Below the pieces are notes generated by a model. That model was given only the letters and a program-made list of their open reading frames with translations. It was not told the DNA's origin and ran no database searches. From positions 1,157,215 through 1,207,500 of the forward strand of contig NZ_JAKEVF010000001.1 of NCBI RefSeq assembly GCF_022398315.1: DNA of 50,286 nucleotides, written 5' to 3'. Shown here piece by piece: positions 18,776 to 28,229 of this stretch. Each line of letters begins with the position of its first letter. The stretch's first letter is position 1. This DNA is from Shewanella sp. Isolate11 (lineage in GTDB: Bacteria; Pseudomonadota; Gammaproteobacteria; Enterobacterales; Shewanellaceae). The translations under genes and the position numbers were made by a program.

Positions 18776-19942
18776 ATGCCATCTTTCTCGCAGCGTCCTC
18801 AGGTATTAGACGCTAAAATCAGTGCAGGCAAGCGTAATGTCAGCAATAGTACTTATCAAAATGCTGAACAATATGGCGTTGCTAAAATCGGTAAATCTGC
18901 ACTGGAATCATTCATGCTTGCAGTGTTTGCTGGGGCGTTTATTGCTTTAGCTTTTGTGTTTTATATTACGGTGACCACGGGAGCAACAGGCCCATGGGGT
19001 TTGATTCGACTGGCGGGCGGTTTAGCTTTCAGTTTAGGACTTATTTTGGTTGTCGTTGCGGGTGGTGAGTTATTTACCAGCACTGTTTTAACCAGTGTCG
19101 CCTGGGCGCAAAAAAGGATCAGCAGTAAAACATTAGCCGTGGTTTGGGCTCGAGTTTTCGTGGGCAACCTTGTCGGTGCAATAATAGTCATCGGCTTAGT
19201 ATTTGTTGGTGGAATGCATCAATTAGATGGCGGCGCCTGGGGATTAAATGCGCTACATATTGCGCAGCACAAATTGCATCACACATGGGGACAAGCATTT
19301 GCTCTGGGCATTCTGTGTAACATGCTGGTATGCCTTGGTGTGTGGATGACCTTTGCGACCAAAGATGTATTAACTAAGGTTATGCTTTTAATCTTACCGG
19401 TTGCGATGTTTGTCAGCAGCGGCTTCGAGCACAGTATCGCCAATCTCTTTATGGTGCCATACGGTATTTTGGTTGCTAACTTTGCGGGTAGTGGTTTTTT
19501 TGATTTGGTAGGCGTCAGTGCCGCTGAATTTAGTGATTTAACCCTTGGTAACTTTGTCTCTCATAACCTGTTTCCTGTGGTGCTAGGCAATATTGTCGGT
19601 GGTGGGGTATTTGTTGGTTTAGGTTATTGGTTGACTCAGCGTGTTAATCAGACAGCGCAAGCGTCACAAAACCCACCGGTCACTGCACAAGTAAGTAAAC
19701 CTACTGCGGGATTGCATATTAATGATGTGATGAATCAAGTACCTATTACGCTTCATTCCGAACAGTCGGTATTTGAAGGTTTTAAATGTCTCAATGAGGC
19801 GGGTGAGAGTGGTGCACCGGTACTTGATGCGAAGCAGAGATTAATCGGTTATGTGACTCAGCAAGATTTGCTAAAAAGCATCTGTTCACAAGCGGATATG
19901 CACAACAATAAGGATAGAGTCGCAGATATTATTCAGCGTTAG
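18776..19942 (+). CDS. focA: FocA-type formate/nitrite channel with C-terminal CBS domain
   Basis: A 388-aa protein. Residues about 35-290 form a six-helix FNT channel: the ATGPWGLIRLAGG and GGELFTS segments and the NFVSHNLFPVVLGN segment are FNT hallmarks, the last including the pore-region His. Formate is moved across the inner membrane. Classic FocA ends near residue 285; here a linker (about 291-318) leads to a single CBS motif (about 319-385: INDVMNQ through GAPVLDAKQRLIGYVTQQDLL). CBS domains usually bind adenine nucleotides and gate attached proteins. AGGAAGA precedes the ATG. Divergent from pflB rather than in one operon with it as in E. coli. Confidence 0.9.
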   Translation: MPSFSQRPQVLDAKISAGKRNVSNSTYQNAEQYGVAKIGKSALESFMLAVFAGAFIALAFVFYITVTTGATGPWGLIRLAGGLAFSLGLILVVVAGGELFTSTVLTSVAWAQKRISSKTLAVVWARVFVGNLVGAIIVIGLVFVGGMHQLDGGAWGLNALHIAQHKLHHTWGQAFALGILCNMLVCLGVWMTFATKDVLTKVMLLILPVAMFVSSGFEHSIANLFMVPYGILVANFAGSGFFDLVGVSAAEFSDLTLGNFVSHNLFPVVLGNIVGGGVFVGLGYWLTQRVNQTAQASQNPPVTAQVSKPTAGLHINDVMNQVPITLHSEQSVFEGFKCLNEAGESGAPVLDAKQRLIGYVTQQDLLKSICSQADMHNNKDRVADIIQR

Positions 19943-19993
19943 TTTTCTCCTTAGCGCTAATTTAAGATGGACTATTACCTATAGTCATCACCT

Positions 19994-20018
19994 CCGTTGG
20001 CCACTCTTTGGCCAACGG
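19994..20018 (+). terminator. Hairpin between the formate channel gene and yfcC
   Basis: CCGTTGGCC pairs with GGCCAACGG (9 bp) around a 7-nt loop. Only GGGTTT follows, so termination may be partial. Confidence 0.5.
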
Positions 20019-20153
20019 GTTTAGGTTCATCGCATCAAAATTCCGTGATGCGAGCCTTAATTGTTCTAAATCCCCCTAACAATTCCTCTTAAGTGTAATC
20101 CTTGTTGAATTGGTTTATATTTGCCGGAAAATAATCATAAGATTGGTTTTCCC

Positions 20154-21692
20154 ATGTCCTTAAATGTCGAAAAGACTTGTGTAGATAAACATCAGAACGT
20201 AAAAAACTGGCAGATGCCAGATACACTGGTCATCATCTTCTTTGTTGCCTTTGCGGCGATGTTACTGACTTACCTTGTTCCCGTTGGCTCATTTGAGACG
20301 CAAGAGATCATCTATCAAACCGATTCAGGCGATAAAAGCCGTAATGTAGTCGACCCTAACTCATTTCGATTTCAACTCGATGCTGCTGGTGAAGCCATGA
20401 AGCAGCCTGTGGCTTTGTTTCAAGGTGACGGTGGTGTCGGTTTCTTTAATTTTGCATTCGAGGGACTGACCTCGGGCTCAAAATGGGGAACGGCCATCGG
20501 TGTCATCATGTTTATGTTGGTCATCGGCGGCGCCTTTGGTGTGGTGATGGAGACCGGCACTATCGATAATGGCATCTTACGGCTGATCGATAAAACCCGT
20601 GGTAATGAAGCATTGTTTATTCCGGCGCTGTTTACACTGTTTTCTTTGGGCGGTGCGGTTTTCGGAATGGGTGAAGAGGCAATCGCGTTCGCGATCATTA
20701 TTTGTCCTTTGATGATCCGTTTGGGGTTTGACGGCATCACGACAGTCATGGTGACCTATGTCGCCACTCAGATTGGTTTTGCCAGCTCTTGGATGAACCC
20801 TTTTAGTGTGGCGATTGCTCAGGGTATTGCAGGTGTGCCAGTGTTATCGGGAGCTGGCGTACGTGGTGTAATGTGGGCAGGATTTACCTTAATGGGGGTC
20901 ATATTCACTATGCGCTACGGCGCTAAAATACGTGCCAATCCACAGCGTTCTTACAGTTATCAAAGCGATCAATATTTTCGTGAACATCAAAGTCATGCCA
21001 GTCTCGACAGCCGCTTTAATCTAGGTGATATCTTAGTGTTACTGACCATTTTGTTAACGGTCATTTGGGTCATTTGGGGCGTGATTGCTAATGCTTGGTT
21101 TATCCCTGAAATAGCTAGCCAGTTCTTTACCATGGGGATTGTAGTGGGGATCATTGGTGTGCTGTTTAAACTCAATAGCATGACTATCAACCGTGTCGCA
21201 ACCAGCTTTAAGCAAGGGGCTGGCACTATGCTTGAGCCGGCTATTTTAGTCGGTAGCGCTTCAGGGATCTTAATTTTGCTTGGCGGTGGCGATCCAACCA
21301 CTCCGAGTGTGCTTAATACCTTGTTAAATGGAGCTGGGAGTTTTATTGGTGAATTACCTGGGGCGTTATCGGCTTGGTTTATGTTGTTATTCCAGTCGCT
21401 GTTTAATTTCTTTGTTACCTCAGGTTCTGGCCAGGCGGCGTTAACCATGCCGTTAATGGCTCCCCTTGCCGATATTGTCGGTGTTAGCCGTCAGGTGGCT
21501 GTGTTGGCGTTTCAATTAGGCGATGGCTTTACCAATGTGTTATTACCAACCTCCGCTTCTTTAATGGCGACGTTAGGTGTGTGTCGTGTCGATTGGGGAG
21601 TATGGATAAAGTTTATTTGGCGTTTTATGTTGGCGTTATTTTTAGTATCGAGCGTACTGGTTATTGTTGCCCATGAAACCGGCTGGTATTAA
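20154..21692 (+). CDS. yfcC: YfcC family membrane transporter
   Basis: A protein of about 512 aa from ATG 20154; an in-frame TTG at 20121 would add 11 residues and neither has a good ribosome site. About 12 membrane helices are expected. Segments such as MPDTLVIIFFVA, FEGLTSGSKWGTA, ETGTIDNGIL, FSLGGAVFGMGEEA and FNFFVTSGSGQAALTMPL match E. coli YfcC closely over the whole length. The family (IT superfamily, often labelled arginine/ornithine antiporter or C4-dicarboxylate carrier-like) has no firmly assigned substrate here. In E. coli yfcC lies next to pta, and here it is again in the acetate/formate neighbourhood. Confidence 0.88.
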   Translation: MSLNVEKTCVDKHQNVKNWQMPDTLVIIFFVAFAAMLLTYLVPVGSFETQEIIYQTDSGDKSRNVVDPNSFRFQLDAAGEAMKQPVALFQGDGGVGFFNFAFEGLTSGSKWGTAIGVIMFMLVIGGAFGVVMETGTIDNGILRLIDKTRGNEALFIPALFTLFSLGGAVFGMGEEAIAFAIIICPLMIRLGFDGITTVMVTYVATQIGFASSWMNPFSVAIAQGIAGVPVLSGAGVRGVMWAGFTLMGVIFTMRYGAKIRANPQRSYSYQSDQYFREHQSHASLDSRFNLGDILVLLTILLTVIWVIWGVIANAWFIPEIASQFFTMGIVVGIIGVLFKLNSMTINRVATSFKQGAGTMLEPAILVGSASGILILLGGGDPTTPSVLNTLLNGAGSFIGELPGALSAWFMLLFQSLFNFFVTSGSGQAALTMPLMAPLADIVGVSRQVAVLAFQLGDGFTNVLLPTSASLMATLGVCRVDWGVWIKFIWRFMLALFLVSSVLVIVAHETGWY

Positions 21693-22044
21693 GATTTTGA
21701 TGCGCTTGAATTTTATTAAAAGTGTTCAAGTTAAAACTGTTAAATCTTTTAAGATGAAATGGTTTTATTTTAAAGGTTTGAGTGATCCAGCAAAAGCAAT
21801 GAGTAATAAGTTTATTGTATATTGTGGATTAGGTTTAGAGTGTGAATTTTATCGGATGAGAATGGTTTAATAAGTTGGATTACTAATGCATTAGTCTGAC
21901 TATTTTTATTAAACTTTTTGATTGCCTTCTTATATCAAAAACGAGCAATAATTAAGTGTTGTTTGAGTTGATTAATTGATTACATTTAGTGATAAAAAAA
22001 CGGCATCTTATGATGCCGTTTTTAGGTTTTAAGTTAACTGAGAA
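21693..22044. other. Intergenic region after yfcC
   Basis: An AT-rich stretch of about 350 bp between convergent genes. It contains a chance 68-codon frame overlapping the yfcC end and, at the right, one terminator. Nothing else is seen. Confidence 0.5.
21994..22023. terminator. Bidirectional terminator between yfcC and the TonB receptor gene
   Basis: ACGGCATC pairs with GATGCCGT around TTAT with A7 before and T5 after; it serves the receptor gene on the minus strand and probably yfcC as well. Confidence 0.85.
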
Positions 22045-24732
22045 TTAGAATCTCATTTCACCTTCGATGAACCACTCTTGTCCACGTGCATTGTAAGTTG
22101 AACGTGGGTAGTGTGGCCAGCTAGTGTCAGTTGGATCGAAGTTAGGACCTGCGTCGAACAAGTTAACGATACCCGCTGAGAGCTTGATGTTATCAGACAC
22201 ATGGTAAGCACTGGTTAAATTCCAAGTGGTTTGCGAAGCAACTTCATAATCACTCTCATTGAAGTCAGCGCCGTTAGCGATGGCAGATGCTTTCAGTGAC
22301 TTGTAGTTTACACCGTGCATACGAGCGGTATGGTATGCGCCAATCGTTAACTCTACATCGTCAATGAACCAGCCAAGTACTGCGTTAGTGCGGTATTGTG
22401 GTAGGCCACCGTTATCGATGTCATCTTCAATCGGATCCGTTGGTGAAAGTTGGTACTCAGAGTTAAGGATATAAGTACCGCTAACATTCAGCTTTAGATC
22501 ACCGAAAGAAGCTAGATCCCAACCATAACCAACAGTTAGGTCGATTCCTCGGACTTTTTGGAAGGCAAGGTTTTGAGCCGTAGCGTTGATATGAGTGATT
22601 GTACCGCTTGCATCACGAGTGATCATGTTTGCATACTGTTGGTACTCACGTGCAGCCTTGCTTGCGCTAATGCTGCTGACCATATCATCAAGTTTCCATT
22701 CCCAAAGATCGAACGAAGCATTTAGGCTGTCACCACCCCAAACTGCACCGATGTTAGCTGTGTAACCTGTTTCAGCGTTGAGGTCTTTATTTGCGCCACC
22801 AGTGGTTGTGATATGCAGTTCATTACACACTTCATTGATATGTGCATCGGCATTGACTTGACCTGGAGTACCGCCTAGGGCTTGGCACTGTTTAAAATCG
22901 ATAACCGTGTTGAAACCATTGGTTGGATCGCCATATACGCGGTGCATGTCTGGAGCACGGAAAACGCGTGAATAGGCACCACGGATCAATAGTTCATCGA
23001 TAGGGCGATATTCAACAGTGATCTGTGGTGAAACGTTACCACCGAAATCGCTGTAGTCGTCGTAACGGATTGCACCGTTAACAGTGAGGTCCTCAAGTAC
23101 AGGTACGCTTAATTCTGCATAGGTTGCCCAGTATGAACGCTCGCCGTGACCAGAAGAACCACCTGTGGTTAAAACGTTACCTAGAGAGGTTTCTGAATCG
23201 GTATTAGAAGCGTAATCTTGCTTGGTATATTCAGCACCAAATGCAAATTGTGCATCGCCTGCTGGCATTTCAAAGGCGTGACCAGAAATGTTAGCTTGAA
23301 CGTTTTTCTGGGTTGACTGTGCAGCTTCAAATGGGGTGTAAGACATCGCTTCAACATCACTTGCCGCAATAGGACTTAGCAGTGAATTACCGTCAGTACC
23401 TGCTGTGATGTAGTTAAATACGCTAGCAATGGTACCGTAACCGCTTCGGGTAGCATCAACATTGGTACGGCCATAGTTAACTGAGGCATCCCAGCTATAT
23501 TCATCGGCGAGTAAGCCTTCGAAACCGGCACTGAAGAAATAGTTACGGGTCTTAGTTTCAGTTGTTCGGCTACCAAACTCGTGCAGGCGACGAGCATAGT
23601 AATACTCGCCATCGGTAGCGTTTGCAAAGTCACCGCCAAGAGCCGTTGTCTTATCGTTAAAGGTTTTGCTTAGATTGCCAGATGAAACCGTTAAGCTATT
23701 GCCGTTAACAGTAATGTCGTAGTCATCAATTGCCATTGATTCAATGTTAGTCGTTGACTTGGCTTCGGCGAAATCTAAACGACCGACGAAACTTATGTCG
23801 TCGTTGAGCTCATAGTTGAATGTCGTAGTACTAATGAATCGACGATTTTCTGGAGAAAGATCACGCTCAGAAGAACGGTCATAACCACAAGTTGAACCTG
23901 TCCAAACAAATCCGCCTGCAGCACATTCATCTGCAGTTAGCACACGGTATCCGCTACCTGTACCCGCAATACGAGCACCGTACGAGCTGTATGCTGAATA
24001 TGGACTAGTAGCCACTTTATCGGTATGAACACCAAAGTTTTCACGATCCGTTGCTCTTAGTACTTCAGTGTCGGTGAATTCGATAAAGGTCGAAATATTA
24101 CCGCGGTCAGACGATGAGCCTAGAGAGAGTGCAACACGGTCACTTTCGCCACCACCATTGCTGGTATCGCCATGGCGATATTTGACTGCCGCGCCTTCGA
24201 AATCTTTTTTCAAGATAATGTTAACAACACCACCTACAGCATCGGCACCATAAATCGCTGAACCGCCTGATTGCAATACTTCGATACGTTGTACCGCTTC
24301 CATTGGCAGGTTAGCGGTATCGACGAAGTTGTTTACTCCGCCAGCTGCTTTTGGATATTGGTTTAGACGCTTACCATTGATCAGGGTTAGAGTACGGTTA
24401 GCCCCAGCGCCGCGAAGGCTGATAGAAGAAGCTGCAGGAGTAAAACCATGTACTTCTTGAGTGGTCATTGCACCCGTAGTAGAAGTTAAGCTTTGTAGTG
24501 CGTCTTGAATATTGTTGAAACCTTGTTTTGCCATGTCATCAGCGCTCATGACGGTAACAGGTGTTGCTGTTTCCATATCGGTACGCTTAATACGTGAACC
24601 TGTAACTTCGATACGTTCAACTTTTTCATCATCAGCTGCTGCATACACAGCTGGGGCACTCAGTGCAGCAGTGGCAGCACCACCAATTAATGCATAACGC
24701 ACAGCTTTAGCCAATATAGTATTAGGCTGCAT
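22045..24732 (-). CDS. TonB-dependent outer-membrane receptor
   Basis: An 895-aa receptor. A signal peptide ends near AVYAA, then comes a TonB-box region (KVERIEVTGSRIKR), the plug domain (about 50-170: PVTVMSADDM, SLRGAGANRTLTLINGKRL, IEVLQSGGSAIYGADAVGGVVNI), and a 22-strand-type barrel ending in a terminal aromatic residue (EGEMRF). The VTGSRIKR motif and the length put it in the large group of receptors common in Shewanella that take up oligosaccharides, peptides or similar nutrients rather than siderophores only; the ligand cannot be told. Single gene with its own terminator. Three copies of a GATAAAGCTTTT-like motif lie just upstream. Confidence 0.9.
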   Translation of the reverse strand: MQPNTILAKAVRYALIGGAATAALSAPAVYAAADDEKVERIEVTGSRIKRTDMETATPVTVMSADDMAKQGFNNIQDALQSLTSTTGAMTTQEVHGFTPAASSISLRGAGANRTLTLINGKRLNQYPKAAGGVNNFVDTANLPMEAVQRIEVLQSGGSAIYGADAVGGVVNIILKKDFEGAAVKYRHGDTSNGGGESDRVALSLGSSSDRGNISTFIEFTDTEVLRATDRENFGVHTDKVATSPYSAYSSYGARIAGTGSGYRVLTADECAAGGFVWTGSTCGYDRSSERDLSPENRRFISTTTFNYELNDDISFVGRLDFAEAKSTTNIESMAIDDYDITVNGNSLTVSSGNLSKTFNDKTTALGGDFANATDGEYYYARRLHEFGSRTTETKTRNYFFSAGFEGLLADEYSWDASVNYGRTNVDATRSGYGTIASVFNYITAGTDGNSLLSPIAASDVEAMSYTPFEAAQSTQKNVQANISGHAFEMPAGDAQFAFGAEYTKQDYASNTDSETSLGNVLTTGGSSGHGERSYWATYAELSVPVLEDLTVNGAIRYDDYSDFGGNVSPQITVEYRPIDELLIRGAYSRVFRAPDMHRVYGDPTNGFNTVIDFKQCQALGGTPGQVNADAHINEVCNELHITTTGGANKDLNAETGYTANIGAVWGGDSLNASFDLWEWKLDDMVSSISASKAAREYQQYANMITRDASGTITHINATAQNLAFQKVRGIDLTVGYGWDLASFGDLKLNVSGTYILNSEYQLSPTDPIEDDIDNGGLPQYRTNAVLGWFIDDVELTIGAYHTARMHGVNYKSLKASAIANGADFNESDYEVASQTTWNLTSAYHVSDNIKLSAGIVNLFDAGPNFDPTDTSWPHYPRSTYNARGQEWFIEGEMRF

Positions 24733-24781
24733 TATTTTCTCCCTGGAACGACATTATAATTTTTAGTGTTAACTTTATTTT

Positions 24782-24842
24782 GATAAAGCTTTTTTAATTT
24801 AGATAAAGCTTTTCAATTCATCACTTATGTTGACAAGCTTTT
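24782..24842. repeat. Repeated GATAAAGCTTTT motif upstream of the receptor gene
   Basis: GATAAAGCTTTT occurs exactly at 24782-24793 and 24802-24813, spaced 20 bp apart; a weaker third copy (GACAAGCTTTT) ends at 24842. The core AAAGCTTT is palindromic. They begin about 50 bp upstream of the receptor start. Confidence 0.5.
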
Positions 24843-25297
24843 AACTCGGCAGCGATATAATCATAGGGAGATAACAACTGCAACATGGCTGTTACAGGGA
24901 TGTTTTATTTTATGTTGATAAATAAATTTTCATTTTATTAACTTAAATAAAACCTTGGTTAGGTATTTTTGTTTGATTTGTACTCAATGTGCTTTTCTTT
25001 GTGGAGAGTTGTTTTTATTTTGTGTGGTTTGTATGTGTTTTGTTTTTTATTGGTTGATTTATTTTTCGTTAAATGTTTTTTAATTTGATGGTAATTGTTT
25101 TTTTATTGGTTAAATTGTTAGTTAAATAAACATAGGTAAAGAAATAAATTATAAATTAATTGAACTTTTTGTGAGCTATGTATCATAAGATTTTTACAAT
25201 ATTTGCTTGGCCGATATTGAGAATAATGAAAATGTATCTGTGCATAAGAGCGTTTTTTACCGTTTTATCCTACTAGAGCTGGCTATAACGGCTGTTA

Positions 25298-25471
25298 TAC
25301 CAATCAAAGTAAATTAGTGGTCAGCCCGTTTGTAACAGAAAAGGGCGAAGGAAAAATTGTCGAGAACAAGGCGTAAATTGCAGTAAATAGTTATTCTAAT
25401 AACAAAATTTACAACACGGTTATCGGCAATTTTAACTAGCAAGAATGATCAGATAATTACTGCGATTGGTA
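25298..25471. mobile_element. MITE-like element with terminal inverted repeats
   Basis: The 174-bp segment begins TACCAATC and ends GATTGGTA, and the similarity of the ends extends inward over about 25 bp with mismatches. Both sides are flanked by TTA, a possible target duplication. An inner imperfect inverted repeat (around 25354-25382 and 25408-25434) would let the element fold into a long hairpin. It has no coding capacity. Short elements with these ends are, from memory, common in Shewanella and related marine genera. Confidence 0.6.
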
Positions 25472-25645
25472 TTAAATCGATTTGAGTGTGGGTTATCGGT
25501 AAGGAGCTTTTATGATTGCTACTGCAGGATTGTTATGAATGGAATGTTTATAAGGCTTTGATATGTAATATCAAAAAGGAGCCAGTAACTACGGCTCCCT
25601 TTCTCATCGGTTTTTTATCAAATGGTTAAATACGATGATTAAAAA

Positions 25646-26719
25646 TTATGGCTTTAGCTTGCAGCGCAATAAGGTATGTCCTAAGCCAATATTATCGATA
25701 TCTTGATCGACAAAGAGTCCCGCTTTAGAGATAAGCTTTAACATATCTTTTGAGTGATACATACGACTGTTACCGTTAGCCATGGCGGTGAAATAGAGTG
25801 AGGTCGCGTTGACGCAATAGGCTCCCGCCTCGAAGGGTTGTCTATCCCAATAGGTTTCTAATATGCACAGTTCACTATCAGGTCGCATATTGGCGGCGGT
25901 ATTTTTTAAGATGGTCAAAATTTCTTGCTCTGAAAAACAGTCTAAGAACTGGCTCATCCAGTACAGATCGCCCCCAGAGTAGAATGGGGTGTTTTCATCT
26001 AATAAGTTACATTCAAAGCCAGAGACTCGATCTGCTACCCCTTGTGTTTTTGCATTGGCAAGAGCGACTCGTAATTGCCCTGGCAGATCCATAATGGTGA
26101 CCTTCACCTTGTTATCGAAGCCAGTGCAAGCTAATGCCCATTTACCTGTATTACCGCCAATATCGACAATGGTCTTAGGCTGATGTTGAAAGATAAGAGG
26201 TAATAAGGCTTCAAAGGCAAAGTCGGAGTAGAAATGATCGAATTCGAACCAGCTTTTTTTCGCCTCTAGGGGCAATTCACTCAAGGTAGGATAGATGGTT
26301 TCCCAGTCGCCAAACACTTTCAACCCTTTAGCCTTTCCTTCAAGCAAAGAGGCATCTAAATCGTATAAACCTTGATAGCAGACATCGTGGATGAAGTTTA
26401 AGTTTATCTTTGCCATTTCATCGTTAAGCATGAAGTCACCAATTTTATCTAATTGGTATTGTTCATCTTTTAGCCACAACAACCCCATGCTCAAGCCCAT
26501 ATCAAGCAAAACTCCGGCGGCGTACTCGCTGATATTACACTGGCTGGCGATGTCGGAACGACTACAGTTTTCACCTTTAGCCTTGTCGATATAGGCCAAG
26601 ATATTGAATTTTAAGAGACAACGGGCGACTTGAAAGGCGACGGGAGCGAAGGCGATTTTCTGCGCTTCAAATTTAGCATCAAAAGCTTTTATCGATTTTG
26701 GGTTTTGATAGAAAGTCAC
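25646..26719 (-). CDS. O-methyltransferase-like SAM enzyme (Methyltransf_2 type)
   Basis: A 357-aa protein. The N-terminal part (about 20-110) is a winged-helix-like dimerisation region (SRSDIASQCNISEYAAGVLLDMGLSMGLL), as in plant-type and hydroxyneurosporene/acetylserotonin O-methyltransferases. The catalytic domain has SAM motif I VDIGGNTGKWALA (about 180-192), an acidic residue in MDLPGQL, and WMSQFLDCFSEQE in the region that often holds the catalytic His; here the usual His of that segment (for example LHDWxD) appears replaced by QFLDCF. The substrate is unknown. It is monocistronic, between the TonB receptor and cysK. Confidence 0.78.
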   Translation of the reverse strand: MTFYQNPKSIKAFDAKFEAQKIAFAPVAFQVARCLLKFNILAYIDKAKGENCSRSDIASQCNISEYAAGVLLDMGLSMGLLWLKDEQYQLDKIGDFMLNDEMAKINLNFIHDVCYQGLYDLDASLLEGKAKGLKVFGDWETIYPTLSELPLEAKKSWFEFDHFYSDFAFEALLPLIFQHQPKTIVDIGGNTGKWALACTGFDNKVKVTIMDLPGQLRVALANAKTQGVADRVSGFECNLLDENTPFYSGGDLYWMSQFLDCFSEQEILTILKNTAANMRPDSELCILETYWDRQPFEAGAYCVNATSLYFTAMANGNSRMYHSKDMLKLISKAGLFVDQDIDNIGLGHTLLRCKLKP

Positions 26720-27024
26720 TGTGAAAGAGCCTCGGCTTGCAATGAATTAATCAATAATAGCTATCACTCTACCTGTAACAGCGGATTAAGGCACTAATCA
26801 AAGTGTTAATAATCGAGCTAGTTCGCGAAATTGCTTTAAATACTGCGAGTTAAAGTGAAATAGCTAGTGCATTGTGCTAAGTCAAACAGGCTAACAGAGC
26901 ATTATGTGTCAGCTGTTTTTTCATCTGTTGAAAATCCTTAAATAGATAATAAAAAGCCCTAGAGTGTCAGCTTTGCTGGCTTGGTCTCTGGGGCTTTAGT
27001 TTTGTCGCTAGTGTCTACTTAAAC
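26720..27024. other. Intergenic region between cysK and the methyltransferase gene
   Basis: About 305 bp. It holds the upstream region of the methyltransferase gene and the cysK terminator; no open frame or other element seen. Confidence 0.5.
26951..27003 (-). terminator. cysK terminator
   Basis: On the minus strand AAAGCCCCAGAG pairs with CTCTAGGGCTTT (one G-T pair) around an inner loop with a small secondary stem, then TTATTA. Confidence 0.7.
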
Positions 27025-27993
27025 TTACTGGATATTTTCCGCGTCACTAAACTGACCTTGGAATAATACAGAAGATAAGTAACGCTCTGCAGCTGAAGGA
27101 AGAATGACAACAATATTCTTGCCTGCAAACTCAGGTAATGCGGCAATACGATTGGCTGCCACTACAGCGGCGCCAGAAGAAATACCAACTAAGATACCTT
27201 CTTCTTTCATTAAGCGTTGTGCCATCTCAATAGCATCTTCGTTGCTTACCGCTTCAACACGATCAATCAAATCAAGATCTAAGTTACCAGGGATAAAACC
27301 AGCACCGATACCTTGGATCTTATGAGGACCAGGCTGAACCGTTTCGCCCGCTAGAGTTTGAGCTATCACTGGAGAATCCACAGGCTCAACGGCAACAGAA
27401 GTAATTGCTTTACCTTGGGTATTTTTAATATAACGGCTCACACCTGTGATAGTACCACCTGTTCCCACACCAGCAACGACGACATCGACAGTGCCGTCTG
27501 TATCGTTCCAAATTTCTGGGCCGGTTGTTTTTTCATGGATCTCAGGGTTCGCTGGGTTATCAAACTGGCCTAAGATAAGGTATTTCTCTGGTGCTGATTG
27601 ACGTAGCTCTTCGGCTTTGTCGATAGCGCCTTTCATGCCTTTAGCACCTTCGGTAAGTACCAAGTTAGCACCTAAGGCTTTAAGCAATTTACGACGCTCC
27701 AGACTCATGGTGTTTGGCATAGTTAAGGTTAACTTGTAGCCACGAGCCGCAGCAACATAGGCCAAGGCAATACCTGTGTTACCTGAAGTCGGTTCGATGA
27801 TCTCTTTATCCGCAGTGAGTAAGCCTTTTTTCTCAGCATCCCATATCATGTTGGCACCGATACGACACTTAACGCTAAAGCTTGGGTTGCGCGCTTCAAC
27901 TTTAGCCAGAACTTGGCCGTTACTTACACGGTTTAGGCGAACAAGAGGTGTGTTACCTATGGTATGTGAATTATCTTCGAAAATTTTACTCAT
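27025..27993 (-). CDS. cysK: Cysteine synthase A (O-acetylserine sulfhydrylase)
   Basis: A 322-aa PLP enzyme that makes L-cysteine from O-acetylserine and sulfide. The PLP lysine is Lys42 in [14 protein letters not shown]. The substrate loop is [10 protein letters not shown], the PLP-phosphate glycine loop is [10 protein letters not shown], and the C-terminal SSGAAV holds the PLP pyridine-N serine. The sequence SFSVKCR is typical of CysK rather than CysM. AAGGAGC precedes the ATG. cysZ lies two genes away, as expected for sulfur assimilation genes in this group. Confidence 0.96.
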   Translation of the reverse strand: MSKIFEDNSHTIGNTPLVRLNRVSNGQVLAKVEARNPSFSVKCRIGANMIWDAEKKGLLTADKEIIEPTSGNTGIALAYVAAARGYKLTLTMPNTMSLERRKLLKALGANLVLTEGAKGMKGAIDKAEELRQSAPEKYLILGQFDNPANPEIHEKTTGPEIWNDTDGTVDVVVAGVGTGGTITGVSRYIKNTQGKAITSVAVEPVDSPVIAQTLAGETVQPGPHKIQGIGAGFIPGNLDLDLIDRVEAVSNEDAIEMAQRLMKEEGILVGISSGAAVVAANRIAALPEFAGKNIVVILPSAAERYLSSVLFQGQFSDAENIQ

Positions 27994-28229
27994 GGATTGC
28001 TTGCTCCTTAAAGTTATACAGATAAATCATAGTGCGAAATCAGCAGTTTAGAAATGCTAGTTTCATCTTCGTTATTCCTTTTAGTTATTAAATGTATATT
28101 ATTTATCATTAATGTATTGACTGGAACACTAGTACAAAGCGAATCTGGTTGATAAGTTGGTGATTAAATTTTGATTTTTGAATTGTTAATAACGTTATTA
28201 TTAGAGTGAATTCTGTTTGGAGTACCTGT

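Larger units (their letters stand above)
24733..25645. other. AT-rich 0.9-kb gap upstream of the TonB receptor gene
   Basis: Contains repeated GATAAAGCTTTT-like motifs close to the receptor start (24782-24842), then a very AT-rich and T-rich stretch (about 24900-25200) without open frames of interest, and a MITE-like element (25298-25471). No gene seen. Confidence 0.6.

Noticed and set aside
21664..21870. 68-codon open frame after yfcC
   Set aside because: It overlaps the yfcC end in another frame and reads as random Lys/Phe/Met-rich sequence without a ribosome site.
25298..25310. ACCAATC at the MITE end as another PdhR half-site
   Set aside because: It has no opposed TGGT half at 3-bp spacing and is explained as the terminal inverted repeat.
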